From NCBI GenBank assembly GCA_038373885.1, contig JAWZYV010001785.1, positions 186,001 through 250,000 on the forward strand: a DNA stretch of 64,000 nt, written 5' to 3'. The DNA comes from Cheiracanthium punctorium. Lineage: Eukaryota > Arthropoda > Arachnida > Araneae > Cheiracanthiidae. Below are positions 47,833 to 60,059 of this stretch, piece after piece (within the stretch, counting starts at the first letter, position 1; every line of letters begins with the position of its first letter). The translations under genes and the position numbers were made by a program. Under the pieces are notes generated by a model that was given only the letters and a program-made list of their open reading frames with translations, was not told the DNA's origin and ran no database searches.

Positions 47833-47969
47833 TTTGTTAAAAGTCTTCGTACACGTTCCTGATTCACAGGTACATGCAAAAGTTTATTTCCCCATCGCCT
47901 CTTTTCCAAAGACTGCTGTGATCAGAATCGCAAAGTCAGAGCGCAATATTATTTGTTTTGTATTGCCAT

Positions 47970-48636
47970 TTGTTATGCCAAGCCTACATGAATGGCATCT
48001 GCCTGTGGTGGGGAGGGGATGGGGAGCTTCTTTGGTCGGAGGACTTTTTTAACCCTTTGAGGCGCAACCCTTTTCCAATGCTGAAAAAAGGGCAGCCGTT
48101 GCCATCGCTCGACTTAACTACCAGCAAGATGGCGGACGATCGAAACGTTCATCGCGTGCCACAGATCTAGAGACCCTTTTTTGACGACAGCTGGCTGTGT
48201 CGCACAGCCAGCTGTCTTCAAAAAAGGATCTTTTTCAGCATTGGGCAAACTATCCAGCTGTTCTCGCATTCTTCCATTTTTCAGCAGATGTCAGTGCTGT
48301 TAAAAATAATCGTGACAATTTATTATGAGAAATGACGTGCTAAAAAGTAAAGGATTCTCGTGGAGCTATGTCACCCGCAACTATTTTTATAGAAATCAAA
48401 TCTATTCTTCGTGACTGGCAACAGTCAAAACGTCAGAGTTTGGTGTTCCCAGAGCGGGAACACAGCGCGTTAAAGGGTTAAAAGGGTGCTAAAACGGTTT
48501 TTACGTTGCATCTGAGAAAACGGATGAGAACTCCAGACCGTTAGATCGACAACAGTGTGCGGTAGGACTAAACCCGGGATCGTAACACTACATTCGTCTA
48601 CCACGTTCAGCGACTTCTCCACTTGCTGGGGCCAGC
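47970..48636 (-). mobile_element. SINE family A copy split by a piggyBac-type MITE
   Basis: The reverse-oriented SINE tail (to GGACTTTTTTAA at 48052) and the remainder (from AAAAGGGTGCTAAAACGG at 48480) flank the MITE at 48053-48477. Joining across one TTAA restores the uninterrupted order seen in the SINEs at 30576 and 36060. Confidence 0.8.
48053..48477 (+). mobile_element. piggyBac-type MITE inserted in a SINE
   Basis: 425 bp, TTAA at 48049-48052 and 48478-48481, start CCCTTTGAGGCGC and end GCGCGTTAAAGGG. One palindrome arm is largely intact; the second is shortened around a small ACAGCTGGCTGTG/CACAGCCAGCTGT palindrome (about 48187-48215). Confidence 0.9.
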
Positions 48637-48639
48637 GGA

Positions 48640-50265
48640 ATATTATAGAGCTATGGATAAAATTCCCCATTTTTTTAAAAAATAAAATAAAGCAACTCAT
48701 GAATGCTAAAAAAATCAATTTCATGACATTCTGAAGTTAGTCCTCCAATGCGGGTAGGCGTTGAAAAAAAAAAAAAAAAGTCCGGGAGGGAGGGTGACCA
48801 TCTTTCTTAAAAGAAAAAAAAAAATGTTATGTATATAATGTATCAAATATGAACCCTATGCTTAGGGACAGCTTGTTTGCAATTAAAAACTTATTGAAAA
48901 TTTAAATTCTTTTCATTTTATGTAAAAAAAAAAAACGGCATTGCTTTCCAGACAGGTAATGTATGTTGCCGGAGCTGGTGTGTTTTATAAAACTGAACAT
49001 TTTAAGTGCTGTTAGTTTATGTTTTTTTTCTTTCTTTTCAAAATTAAATTCTTGGTATTCAATAAATTCGAGCAGCGATAAAAATTTGGAACTGTATTCA
49101 TTCATAAATTAACTTTTTAGGAATTTCTGGCAAGGATGTAGAAGTGTGTGAAGCTAGTAACTTCCATTACAAAGAGTAAAATAGATAAGTTTTGAGTATT
49201 TCGAACTTGGATAGGCATTGCTGTTAATTTAGTCATGTATTAAGATTCGTGCCATACTAAAAATATACTTATTCAGTTTTATCTATTTTTAACACTTCCC
49301 ATAAAATTAAAAAATGTTTATCCTTTCGCTTTATCTATCCGTTCGTGTTTCCTCTAACATCATACCCATCGACTGCTACGAAACTTATACATGTTCACAT
49401 TCGTTTTTGGGCGATGGTTTGGCAACAGTTAGATTGGACATAAAAAAAAGAAAAAGGAAAAATCAGCATGTATACCTACACTAATTTGAACATAATGAAT
49501 TTTAAGCAGCAATCTTTAAAAAAAAAATGCATTTCATTGTTAAAAATAGATTAACTTTACTTCATTTTTATAAAAGTTAAAACGATTTAACTTAAAATTG
49601 AGATGTAATGTGAGACATGTTCGCATATGCGCAACACGTAGCATTATAGAGTTCATGGACGATTGTATAAGAGAATGTTTTGACTTTATAAGCAAGATTA
49701 ATTTTATTATAAGGTTACTGTAACTAAATTCAGCTATACTTTTAATAACTCCAGTCGCTCAAAATTCCATCATACGGAGGAAACATTTATTTTATGTTTC
49801 AACCGCTATTGTCCGGAAAAAAATAAGTAAAAAAGAATGGACAATACCGCAAAACGCCATGCAGATGGGCGATAGATAAGGCTGCCTTTCTGTTTGTTAG
49901 TTGTTTTTCGTAAATTGTTTCACCACAAAAAGATATACAGCTGTTTTCTCTTTCTGGAGCAAAATAAAAGAAAGGAAAACAACAGACACGATTGTTTATC
50001 GATATATACATTGTATATCCGAGATAATTTTGAAAGTGAAACATGCAAACTAGATACGTCAGACATATCGGAAATTTAAATAAGTGAATTAATAAGTTAA
50101 GCTAGAAAAAGCAGAATTATAATAAGTACATAAAATCATTGGAGCTGTTAAAAAGCCGCTTAAATATGAAACATGCCAATTATTAGAAAAGTTAATTATA
50201 AACCAATGAACTACGACTGACTAGGGCTCTCCTTGCAGAATTTAAAGACTGGATTTTATTATTAA
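48640..50265. other. Stretch without a supported gene
   Basis: AT-rich DNA with A-runs at 48763-48779 and 48925-48936. Open frames here have no recognisable domain. Confidence 0.4.
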
Positions 50266-50330
50266 CTAGCTGCGTGCCCGTTCTCCGCACGGTAGGGAAC
50301 AAAACTTTTTCTTACATCTATAGTTCGAAT

Positions 50331-50502
50331 CAGAGGCGTAGCCAAGGGGGGGGGGGTTAGGGGGGTCATAACCCACCCCATGAGAAATTTTTTGCCATAC
50401 AAAATGTATATACTTCACTACATTATCACACATATGTATACATATATATGAGTTGCAGTAATCATAACCCCCCCCCATGAAAAATTTCTGGCTACGCCCC
50501 TG
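50331..50502 (+). mobile_element. hAT-like MITE with perfect 8-bp duplication, nested in a Helitron
   Basis: GTTCGAAT flanks both sides (50323-50330, 50503-50510). Ends CAGAGGCGTAGCC and GGCTACGCCCCTG; 172 bp. The duplicated octamer corresponds to Helitron sequence present uninterrupted near 2170 and 60667 on the opposite strand. Confidence 0.9.
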
Positions 50503-51329
50503 GTTCGAATTGATTCCAGTGATTTGGAATCTAAAAATAAGCAAAATGATTTGACTCTTTGCGTAAAGTTACTCATTAGTTATTTGTATAAGTACTGACC
50601 TGAGACCATTATTAATATTATGACGCAAAAAAACTATGTCGGTGTCATTCGCGATTAGAAAAGAAAAGCGTGACGGTCTGTAGTGAAAATTCCTAATTTT
50701 CAAATTGTCTCATTTCTACATCATACTCTTTTTTAGATTTAAGTTATGCCATTTATACCTTAGATACTGCATGATGTGGAGAAACGTTTTATTTTATAAT
50801 TAAATAGTTCTGTACCCGCTCTTCGCAAGGCAAATAACGGGTACAGTTGAAAGAAGAGAACATTTTCCTAAAATGTGATCATAAGTACTTGTGACAAAAC
50901 AGAATATGCAAGAAAGAAGAAAGTTCTGTTGCAGTCTTTTCTGTTGAAACTACCGCGGGATATATTAACGCGACGTAGAATTACTTAATGTTTAGTTATC
51001 TGTGATGTAATACAGCTGTTGAAAAATGAATAGAAGATTTAGTTTCACGAAATATTTATCAATGAGCGGTACATTGTGCTTTGATTAATATTGCCTTAGC
51101 ATATCTACTTATTATTACTTACACTATCTTTTACTGATACCAATACAATATATTTTCGTTTTGAAACCGTTAATGCTTAATTTAAAGAAACGGTTTAGAT
51201 ATTTGCCACGAATGTAGTCTTTGCAATTTACGCATTAGCATAAACGATAATCATTTCACTTTATGGTTGCCACTAAATCAGCTCTCCATAAATTTTTACG
51301 CATAACTCTTGTCAGATTGGCGTATTTAG

Positions 51330-51517
51330 CAGGGCCCTATTATCGCAAGGGCAAATCGGGACTTTGTCCAGGACCCCCGGCTCAAAATGCCCCCCAATTT
51401 AAAATGTTGTTCTTTTTTTATAACAACATTTTATGAAAAATAAAACAAATTTCATAGATTGGGGGGGGGGCAAATTCATCAATGCCCGGAGCCCCTGTTG
51501 GTCATAATCAGGTACTG
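51330..51517. mobile_element. hAT-like MITE related to 35842, nested in a Helitron
   Basis: Ends CAGGGCCCTATTA and AATCAGGTACTG. It interrupts Helitron sequence that is continuous near 1255-1275 (GGCGTATTTAGC on the minus strand). The target duplication is eroded. Confidence 0.7.
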
Positions 51518-52630
51518 TTTAACACCGCAATATATTTCCTGCGATTCGAAAACGTGTCCCATTTAAAATCTCAATTGAAAATAATGCTGGATAATTCACT
51601 GGTGAAAAAACAGCATTCAATTCTTTTCCTGGCAACGTAAAATAAAATATAGAATTCTGTCGTACGTGGCGTATGTTTTGCTTGTGAGTCCGTTATTCTG
51701 ATTGAATTTCGAAAGGGGTTTTAAACTCGTGACAGCAAAATGACGCACATTTCACATGCGAAAACTCAGTTATTTTAAAGTAATTTTATTTAATTTTTTC
51801 AACAATTTTAATAATTGTTACTGTCTCAAACCGCAAGATATCATACCGAAATTTTTAAGCAGCTGCTATTGAAATGAAAACCCTTCTTTACTTAAAAATT
51901 CATAAAAAATCTCCTAATTTATATTTTCCTCTGGTTTCTCTTTTAAAAGAGGGCGAAATGTATGCTCCGTCATTTAACAAAATATAAAAAAGTTATGACG
52001 GATAGAATTCAAGATGCAGTAGTTTTAAAAATATTTTACGAAAGTCAGCGTCAAATTTAATTTTATTTCAAAAATTCCCAAAAATCTGCAAATTATGTTA
52101 CACAGTCCGAACAACCAGTTTTTAAAAGAAAATTTTCTCCCCTATCCGATGATGTAAATATCCTTTTCTTGCGAGTGTAATTACCGGCGTTATTACGTAT
52201 TAAGAGAGAAAAATCGCTAAAAATCGGACAAAACATAAAATAAAACATTTTCTAATTCGAATTTCGAAAAAATCGCTCCAAGGCGTGTTAGGATCTGTCC
52301 TAGTGAAGCCGTATGCAAAAACCGGTAGGTCTGCGACCAACCGTCTCGGCGCATGCTCACGAATGTGCTGAAATCGGATATTTGAGTAGCTTTCTACCCT
52401 GAGAATTGCGAAAAATCGTTAAGAATTAGGAAACTGGTGGATTTCCAGAATTTTAAAGTAGCCTACTGCCTATTCTATGTCGTTTTACGTGTATGTGAAA
52501 AATTTCAAGCCGATTGGTCTGACAGTATGGGAGGAGTTCCCGAACGAACAAACAAACAAACAAACAGACAAACTTTCACATTTATATAATAGATTTTTAA
52601 TATTTATTTGCAGCGTGCTCTTCAGTTAAA

Positions 52631-52800
52631 CATGTTGAATATTCTTTCTTTTTTTTAATAATTCTTATTTTTTTTTGTCTCCTCCATAGATCAGAGAAAA
52701 TTGGTTACCAAATGTTGAATATTGTTTTATTATTATTATTATTATCATTGTATTTTTTTTTTTTTGTCTCCTCCATAGGTCAGAGAAAATTGGTTACCAA
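52631..52800 (+). repeat. Two-unit tandem duplication of about 85 bp
   Basis: The phrase TTTTTTGTCTCCTCCATAG followed by (A/G)(T/G)CAGAGAAAATTGG and TTACCAAA occurs twice, with TGTTGAATATT before each. A TTA microsatellite (about 52726-52745) expanded between the units. Confidence 0.75.
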
Positions 52801-53070
52801 AGTATTTGGTATTCATTTTGTAATAATAATTATTATTATTGTTGGGGGGAGGGCTTAAATGCTGGCCTGCTGTTTTTTCTGAATTTTTAAAAACTAAAAG
52901 TTTTGCTCTGTAGATATGACAAATGAATCTTTCGTCACCAAGCCAGAAATCTATAGTTTTATTGCGCAAATCTCCCTCCGATGAGACTTGGCGGCTGTTT
53001 ATCAATGTTTATTTCGTCGATTATGTGAATCTTTATAAGCGTTGATTTTCTGGAGGTCTATTTTGAGTTT

Positions 53071-53285
53071 CTGCCGCCCAGGTGGTGTAGTGGCTAAAGA
53101 ACCATTCTATCACGCCTTGGGTCTGGGTTCGAATCCCGGCTTGGGCATGGATGTTAACTTGTCCGTCCCTTCATAGGGGGTAATTCTGGCCGCCCATTGG
53201 GTGCTCCCATAATAGAATGGCCAGTGTTTCGGGTCGTAGTAGTGGCGAATGCTGGAAAAGCAAGTGCCCGCCCATTAAAAAAAAA
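53071..53285 (+). mobile_element. SINE family B copy (tRNA-derived, A-tailed)
   Basis: The tRNA-like head 53076-53146 has a near-complete acceptor stem (GCCCAGG with CTTGGGC), an A box TGGTGTAGTGG and a perfect B box GGTTCGAATCC. It lacks a proper anticodon stem-loop, so it is not a working tRNA. The body matches 40376-40546 in reverse and ends in an A-rich tail. TTGAGTTT flanks both sides (53063-53070, 53286-53293). Confidence 0.85.
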
Positions 53286-53294
53286 TTGAGTTTA

Positions 53295-54590
53295 TAACTA
53301 ACTTACAATTTTTCCTTATCGATTTACATGCATACATACATGTACACTACATACTCTTTCAATATTAATTATTCAAAATTACTTAATGGATGGCAAAATT
53401 ATTTATTTAAAAACTAATAACCGCTGAAAGAATCAATTCTTTTTAACATATTTTTCCAATTTCTTCTTATTCAAATTTTTCTCTAGGCCAGTGACGAAAA
53501 TTTCATATTCTAATACTTACCCCTTAACAACTGCGGAATTTTCGCAAGATGATATTAGCAACACTCTTGTCTCAAATCCTGATTTGCGGTCGACGAGATG
53601 GGAATAGTACGAGAAAAATCGGATTAATCAGATTGACTAGATTGAAATACAGCAAAGGGTCGGTCGGGCTTTGTAGGTCAAGTTTGCGCAGAGTTTTGTA
53701 CCCGCCCTGCGACAGAATTCCCCCCCCCCCAAGAGCATTTTTTACTTATTTATTTAAAACTCTCGTTTTTTTAATGATGTCTAAGGGATATAAAAAATTA
53801 AAAATAATATCAAAATAAAGGTAATCTGACACTAGGGGTAATAAGCTGCATTAGAGTCTAAAATTCTAAATTTCTTCACAATGTGCATAAGGCTTGGGAG
53901 ATGTTTAGAGTGCACTTGACTCATTTTGACCATTTTCTGAATTTAAAGCTGTTCTTTCAAGAAATGGTTAACACTTTCGAACAGCATAAAAAACAAACAA
54001 ATAATGCCAATTTTTCGGGAAAAAGTTCAAAACGATTCCTCACATGCACTAATGTGTACACTTTCATAATGGTTAACTCTAGAAGGGTTTCGAATGATTT
54101 AGAAAAAATCTTAAACGGTATTTCGTTTCAAAGAGAAAGCTTCGCGGCCTTTTAGCAATGTGAGTTCCGAGATGAAGCGCCCCCCCCCCCCTCCGAAGCC
54201 TCCAACCCTGGACAGTTCAACTAAACTATTCTAGGCAGCACACATGGGTTCTCTTATCCTTACCACACGTTTTATATTGTGCAATACGCGTTCTGGTTCA
54301 GAATTTCTACTTTTGTATATTTAACTTTACGATCTATTCTAGTTCTCAAGGACATCTTATTGGACTACAACTCATGCAGGAAACAGACTTCACTGTTCAT
54401 TCTGCAATTTAGGTACACTGCACATTTTGAACTGAACACTTTTTAATGCAGTATTGCATGTGATCATTACAGAAACAACAGCTACCGAGGCAGCAGACCA
54501 ATGTTCTCGGAATTAACAAAGTTCAGAGTGTTGTTAAAAAAGAGTGCATGGGTCGTTCTCATTTACGCATGCGCATAATCAAAAACCATT
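53295..54590. other. Stretch without a supported gene
   Basis: AT-rich DNA with C-runs at 53719-53729 and 54180-54191. Open frames at 53549-53818 and 53883-54155 have no recognisable homology or exon signals. Confidence 0.4.
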
Positions 54591-54611
54591 TACCATTCTG
54601 ATTGCCATTAA

Positions 54612-54847
54612 TGTTTGTGGGATTACGGCCGATTGGCTACGTGTGGGCTCTAGGCCGAAGGGTGGGGTGCCCTCCGTGGGGGTCTTTCTAAGGGGTCCTA
54701 ACCCGTATTTACGCTAAGTTTTGGAGAAAACCACGGAAAACTCCGAACGGTTAGGTCGACGGACGCGCGATGGGACCCGAACCCGGGACCTTCACACATC
54801 GCCCGTCTACCATTTCCAGTGATATAACCACTGTGCCATGGTGAGGC
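54612..54847 (-). mobile_element. SINE family A copy with 14-bp target duplication
   Basis: CTGATTGCCATTAA flanks both sides exactly (54598-54611, 54848-54861). The minus-strand head GGCCTCACCATGGCACAGTGG has an A box, and CCCGGGTTCGGGTCCC a near-canonical B box, the best-preserved promoter of this family in the window. Confidence 0.9.
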
Positions 54848-54869
54848 CTGATTGCCATTAAAATCGTTT

Positions 54870-56222
54870 TCTATACATTTTTATACATATTCCTTGGTAG
54901 ATTGGCACATTTAGTACCGCGAAATATTTTATCTTGCCGTGGTTGCCAATATCCAAGCTGTGCCCAGTGCCGTATTTATGGAGAGTGCCGAGGGGATCCG
55001 GGCCGCCTCCGAAAATGTAAAGCAATAATTAAAAAACAGCTATTTTAAAACATTTATATTAAATCTAGTAACAACAAGGCTTAAAATATCGGATTGCCCT
55101 CTCCCCGGAATGGAAACCTATACATACTACTGTGTGCCATTTCTTTTACTAATAGACTTAGCAACTTATTCTCTTCGTCCACAGAATTAGTAAATTAAAC
55201 ACTAGCCTACACAACCCCTGGATGGCGAAGAAAAAACATTGGAACTTCCGTAATATGCGATTATTAAAAAGGCATATTTTACATTCATTTTAAAGATCAA
55301 TCGGTTACGGGAAAGCGCACTCAGGGAAAAAAAAAATCGGATTATAACGGAAGACGATTCTGGGAGATAAAAGAAATAAAAAATATCCCAAAAATTTTCT
55401 ACACAGATGAAATTCACGAGGTAACGAAGATTTGCAAGAAGATTTAAGTAGTTCTGGAAAAGAGCATGTGTGAGCTGATATTCCGCCATAACCGTTGGGA
55501 AAAATCAAACGATTGCTCCGTGTTCTTTGATTGTAATCCGAGCAGAAATAATGCTGATGCGAAGGAACAGTTCTATTCGACCGCATAAACTAAATTATAT
55601 TTAAATATCCGGGATCGGTGAGAAAAATATTAGTGCAGGTTAAAGATGCCGAAAAGTGATTACAAGAGGTATAGACGATAGACGACATGTGAAAACAAGT
55701 ATGATTTAGGGGAAAAAAGGTAAAAAAAGAAAACAGACTTCAAATGACTTCATCGCAACATCATCACGGTCAGGCACTGATTATCGCACGGGCACGTGCC
55801 ATGGGGACACAAACACAAATAGGCCAAAAAAGTTGAGTTTAAAGTTATGTACAGTGGCACAAAAATGTTAAACTCAAGCCCTAGCCCTGATCACAGTAGG
55901 TCAAACGTCTAGATACTATTGCTGCCAACCTGACAGAAGAAAAATAGGGACACAGCTTGCGAGACACACTATTTTGCAATATTTTTGCTGGTATCAGGAA
56001 TAGTACATATTTCAAATGAAAAAAAAAAAAAAAAGGACTTTTTTTTTTGAAAGACTTTCCAATAAATATTCAAGGCAATGTTTTTCAAGGACTTGAAAGA
56101 ATATATTTAAAAAACAAATAAATATATTTTAATTGTATATGCTGCCAGGGAAAAAAATACTTTTATGTTCAGTTGCACTTACAAAAAAGTTTTTCTTAAT
56201 TTTACATTCTATCTTCTTTCTT
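54870..56222. other. Stretch without a supported gene
   Basis: AT-rich DNA. A CAGTGCCGTATTTATGG phrase at 54966 resembles a hAT end without a partner. Overlapping minus-strand open frames at 55202-55586 lack recognisable domains. An A-run is at 56020-56034. Confidence 0.4.
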
Positions 56223-57506
56223 TCTATACTATTAAAATCTGTGCGCGTCTGTCTGTCTGTGTGTAACATCATCTCCTCCGAAACGGCCGGGAGTTGAGTT
56301 TCGATCGACGTGTCCACGGATTCGGAAAATTCCGAGGAAGGTCTTCGTGGAAAATTCGTGGGAAATCGTGGGAAATTCAAATGTCGGCAAGGGATGCAAA
56401 ATACTAATTAACATAATTCATAGTATTCGCTATCGGTTTGACGACGATCGTTGTATGTATTCCCAAAAATCGTACAAAATGTCGCCAAATTTGGACGACT
56501 TTGGCGGTATATTATCTATATTAGATATACTCTTTTTTTTGTTAAATTTTAGCAATTTAACAAAAAAAGAGTAGTAGTTTTTTGTGCAAGAGCTCAACAA
56601 GCTCTTGCACAAAAGTTACATCATTAGCAAAATGGATACGGAAAATATTTGAAATACCGATTAGCTAGGAATAACCCCAATATCTCTCAAATTAATTTTA
56701 ATAAAGTTCTGTTGCAAGCGAGAGTTTTTCAACGTCGTATGTTTCAATATTACTCCGTTTGAAAACTACTGCGCGAAATGACTAAATTCGACTACGCTGG
56801 TCAGAACGTGACGTCATAGATTAAAAGTTGTCTGAAATTCGTAAACTCTCAACACAATTTAACGCCCTATTTGCAATTTGAGAGATTCAAAATAGTTACT
56901 CGAGATTACACAGTTTGATGTTTTCACGAGTCTGAACCATGGTGGATTTAAATAATATTTAAATTGGTACAGCTTGGATGTTTTCCCACCACTACGAGAT
57001 GAAATATTTTACTGTGCTAAATATGCCTATCAGACAAGTACTATGCTTAAAAATATATGGAGATCTGTTTTAATGGCAATGCATAAATTTCACAGAATCA
57101 CCAAAAAGTAGAAAGGCATCATTGGTTTAAAATATCTAATCTGTTTCTTTAAATTGATCATTAAAGACTGAGAAACGAAGATAGATAATATTAATATAAG
57201 TAATAGATAGCATTCTCATTTTTATCTTTGGTAGTAATAGTAGATTTGTTTGGATAATATGGATTAAAGAACAGTATACCACGTTAATAACTATTTCGTG
57301 AAATTAAAAGTGTTATATTCATTATTTTTCAACGATCGTCTTATAACTAACTAAACCATAATCCAACGTTGCGTAATATATTCCACGGTAGTTTCAACAA
57401 AAGGACTACTTGAACTTTTTGACATTTTGCTTTTGCATAGATAGTTACGATTAGATTTTAGTAAAATATCCGTTCCCTACCGTGCGAAGAACGGGCACGC
57501 AGCTAG
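56223..57506 (+). mobile_element. Helitron tandem unit 1
   Basis: Starts TCTATACTATTAAAATCTG and ends CCGTGCGAAGAACGGGCACG then CAGCTAG; 1284 bp, non-coding. The first about 120 bp match units 2 and 3; from about 56365 onward it matches the later part of unit 3 (63246 on). Two hairpins are at 56530-56571 and 56580-56615. The base before TC is T, not A. Confidence 0.85.
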
Positions 57507-57533
57507 TCTATACTATTAAAATCTGTGCGCGTC

Positions 57534-57568
<35 letters not shown>

Positions 57569-59390
57569 CATCATCTCCTCCTAAACGGCTGGGAGTTGAG
57601 TTTCGACCGAGGTATCCACGAATTCGGAAAATTTCGAGAAAGAACCTCCGCTAATTTAAATTTCGAAATTCGAATTAGTTTAGGAGATATTGATAAAAAC
57701 CCCCATCAAAAACGCTAATTTTTGCTCTCCGCAATTCCGTGATTGTAACCCCTGTAGTCAAAAAAGTGAGAAATAAGCATCGAGGTTGCCATGTTTGGCT
57801 ATTTTATTAAATTATTTAGACTCCTGCAGTAAAAATAAAGAATAATGATTTTTTTCTGTTTAGATTATTTACAAAGTTATTTTTTAATTAAAATATTGCG
57901 TTCATGTTAAATCAGAGCTGGAATTCAATGTTTTTTATGTGTAAAAGAATAAGGGATTGAGAGATTTCCGAGACTAATATGTATATTTTTAGTTTGGCCG
58001 AAAAAAAAAATGGCTGATTTGGCGATTCTGAGAAAGTAGTAGGTTGTACCGATTTGTACTGTTTTGGGCTTGGCGCAAATTACTGAGAGCGTAACGAAAT
58101 AGTATTTTTAATAACAAGTATAAGTTTTACGGCACTATACTTCGATCTTTCATATAGAAGTAATGCAGTTATTAAGGCGATTTTAAACGATCTATAGAAT
58201 TTTCACGAAATTAAGTAAACTGATTTAAGTTAGAGGAATTCCGCCAAATTTCAGAAAATTCAAATTCTCGCATTTTGTACATGGTAGTTAACGGTGATTA
58301 AAACCCGTTATAGTTAATAATAATTTAAATAATTGCTACTTATCAATAATATGCCTGCATCAAATTTTGGCGATGGAACCATATAAATGATAGATAACTA
58401 TTTCCCATTTTGATTGCTGTTAAATCAATGCTTCGAATGATTCTCTGAAAACAAAAAAATCTCGCAAAATGGTGTATGTTGGCATTTGGCGATCGAAGTA
58501 CTGTGTAATAAATAATTGATTCTTATTTGTTAAAGCAGCGCTACGGAAGTTTCTTTTACTAAAAGCTGTTAGAAAGGCGTAATTAATACTGTCTAATATA
58601 TTTTTTGTTTTACGAAATGAATTGTATGTTGATTCCTACTTTAGTACATTTCTTAGCAAAGTTGGCGAAAAATATTCAAATGTAGTGCAGCTCCGTACGT
58701 ATTATCAATTCCATTTCACAATTGAGATGAGCCAATGTCACTAGCGTATGCATAGATATTTTTTTTAAAATTCCGCCAAACAAAGTATTGCGTATTCCTT
58801 TAGTGTCAAGTTTAATTTGTGGTTTGAGCTATTGGCCATCGACTGGCGGTGTTAATTTCGCCAATATGGCAGTTCTTGCAAAGTAAACATGAATAACTCA
58901 TTTCATGTTCTATTTTTAACATTGCTATAGTTTCCGTAGCAACGGAATCCATTGTTGCCACTTAAGTTGTTAAATTTAACAATTAAGTGAAACCACTCAT
59001 TTCTACAGCTTTTAAGACTCGAAAAAGTGAAAGCGCTTCAAATGTGAAATAAATAGAACTAACTGTAACAGACTTGCGCTTTAAAAATAATCGAAGTTTT
59101 CATGCAATTCTACATATCTTTAATTTTATTTCCTTCGCGTGTGGATGTCATTTTTTACGTCATTTTTGCTGTTTTGCTGGCAGATTATCCAGAGCAGCAC
59201 ATAACCTCTAATGTATTTGCTCCTCCGGACATAAGAAAGAGCGTATGTCCGGCGCGTATTTGTGTAACCCCACTGTGTTAATCAGATTTTTCTGGTGTCA
59301 GATTTTTTAGACCATTTTTTACCGCGTAGATTCCGATCCTGAAGTATATTGATCACTGATAAATGAAAAAAAAGATCAATTATATGCAAG

Positions 59391-59511
59391 CAGGAGTGGC
59401 CAAAAATTTTTCATGGGAATGTTACGGGAGTGAAGAATATACATTTTGTATGGCAAAAAGACTCCGCATGGGGGGTTATGACCCCCGATCCCCTCCTTGG
59501 CTACGCCACTG
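59391..59511 (-). mobile_element. Short hAT-like MITE nested in Helitron unit 2
   Basis: Flanks TATGCAAG (59383-59390) and TACGCAAG (59512-59519) differ at one base. Ends CAGGAGTGGCC and GGCTACGCCACTG; contains the TATACATTTTGTATGGCAAAAA family core. At 121 bp it has an internal deletion relative to 50331. Confidence 0.8.
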
Positions 59512-59736
59512 TACGCAAGCATAAGTTGTCACGTCATGAAAAACCGTCGTAGATGGCAAACACCGAAGTTGTTTTGAGGGTTATACAGAATTAAAAATTT
59601 TACTTTTAGTAAAGTTCTTTTGATACAGTTCGGATATTTGGTTTTAATGCATTTCGGCTACCAAGGTGAGATGAAGTATTACTAAATACGGAAACCTAGA
59701 ATTTTCTTAACTGTTGAATTTGACACTATGCAACTA

Positions 59737-60059
59737 CAGTAATTCCCTATACACGGTAGATACGTTCCGTGTTATAGTAATCCGTGTTGTACGGGTCCTG
59801 AGCTATACTCCACCTGGAGTGCGGACTGCGCTGTATAATCGCGGCAAAACTTATTTGCGCTCCGTAAAAATACAATGATGTTTGGTGTTGCCATTCAAAA
59901 GGAATGTTAATTACAGGAGCTAAGGCGTCATAATATCAGAACATATGTCTCATTTCACTGATGTACGAGTCTCTTAACGTGTTACACGAAAACGATCGTA
60001 ATGTTTTCGTCGTGTTCTAAGAATTCGTGTTGTAGACCCATGTTATAAAGAGTTAACTG
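59737..60059. mobile_element. Pogo/Tigger-like MITE nested in Helitron unit 2
   Basis: TA at 59735-59736 and 60060-60061. Ends CAGTAATTCCCTATACACGG and the complement of CAGTTAACTCTTTATAACATGG, continuing with CGTGTTGTA(C/G) blocks in both halves. 323 bp, no transposase. Confidence 0.75.

Larger units (their letters stand above)
50266..52593 (-). mobile_element. Complete non-autonomous Helitron
   Basis: On the minus strand it starts TCTATTATATAAATG after an A and ends CCGTGCGGAGAACGGGCACG then CAGCTAG before a T, giving the exact A/T insertion expected. The 2328-bp element carries no protein frame, a second decayed terminus near 50805-50835, and two nested hAT-like MITEs (50331-50502, 51330-51517). 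Its 5' region matches 62586-62815. Confidence 0.85.

Noticed and set aside
53076..53146. Functional tRNA gene
   Set aside because: Acceptor stem, A box and B box are good, but no proper anticodon stem-loop can be drawn and the SINE body follows directly, with a related copy at 40376.
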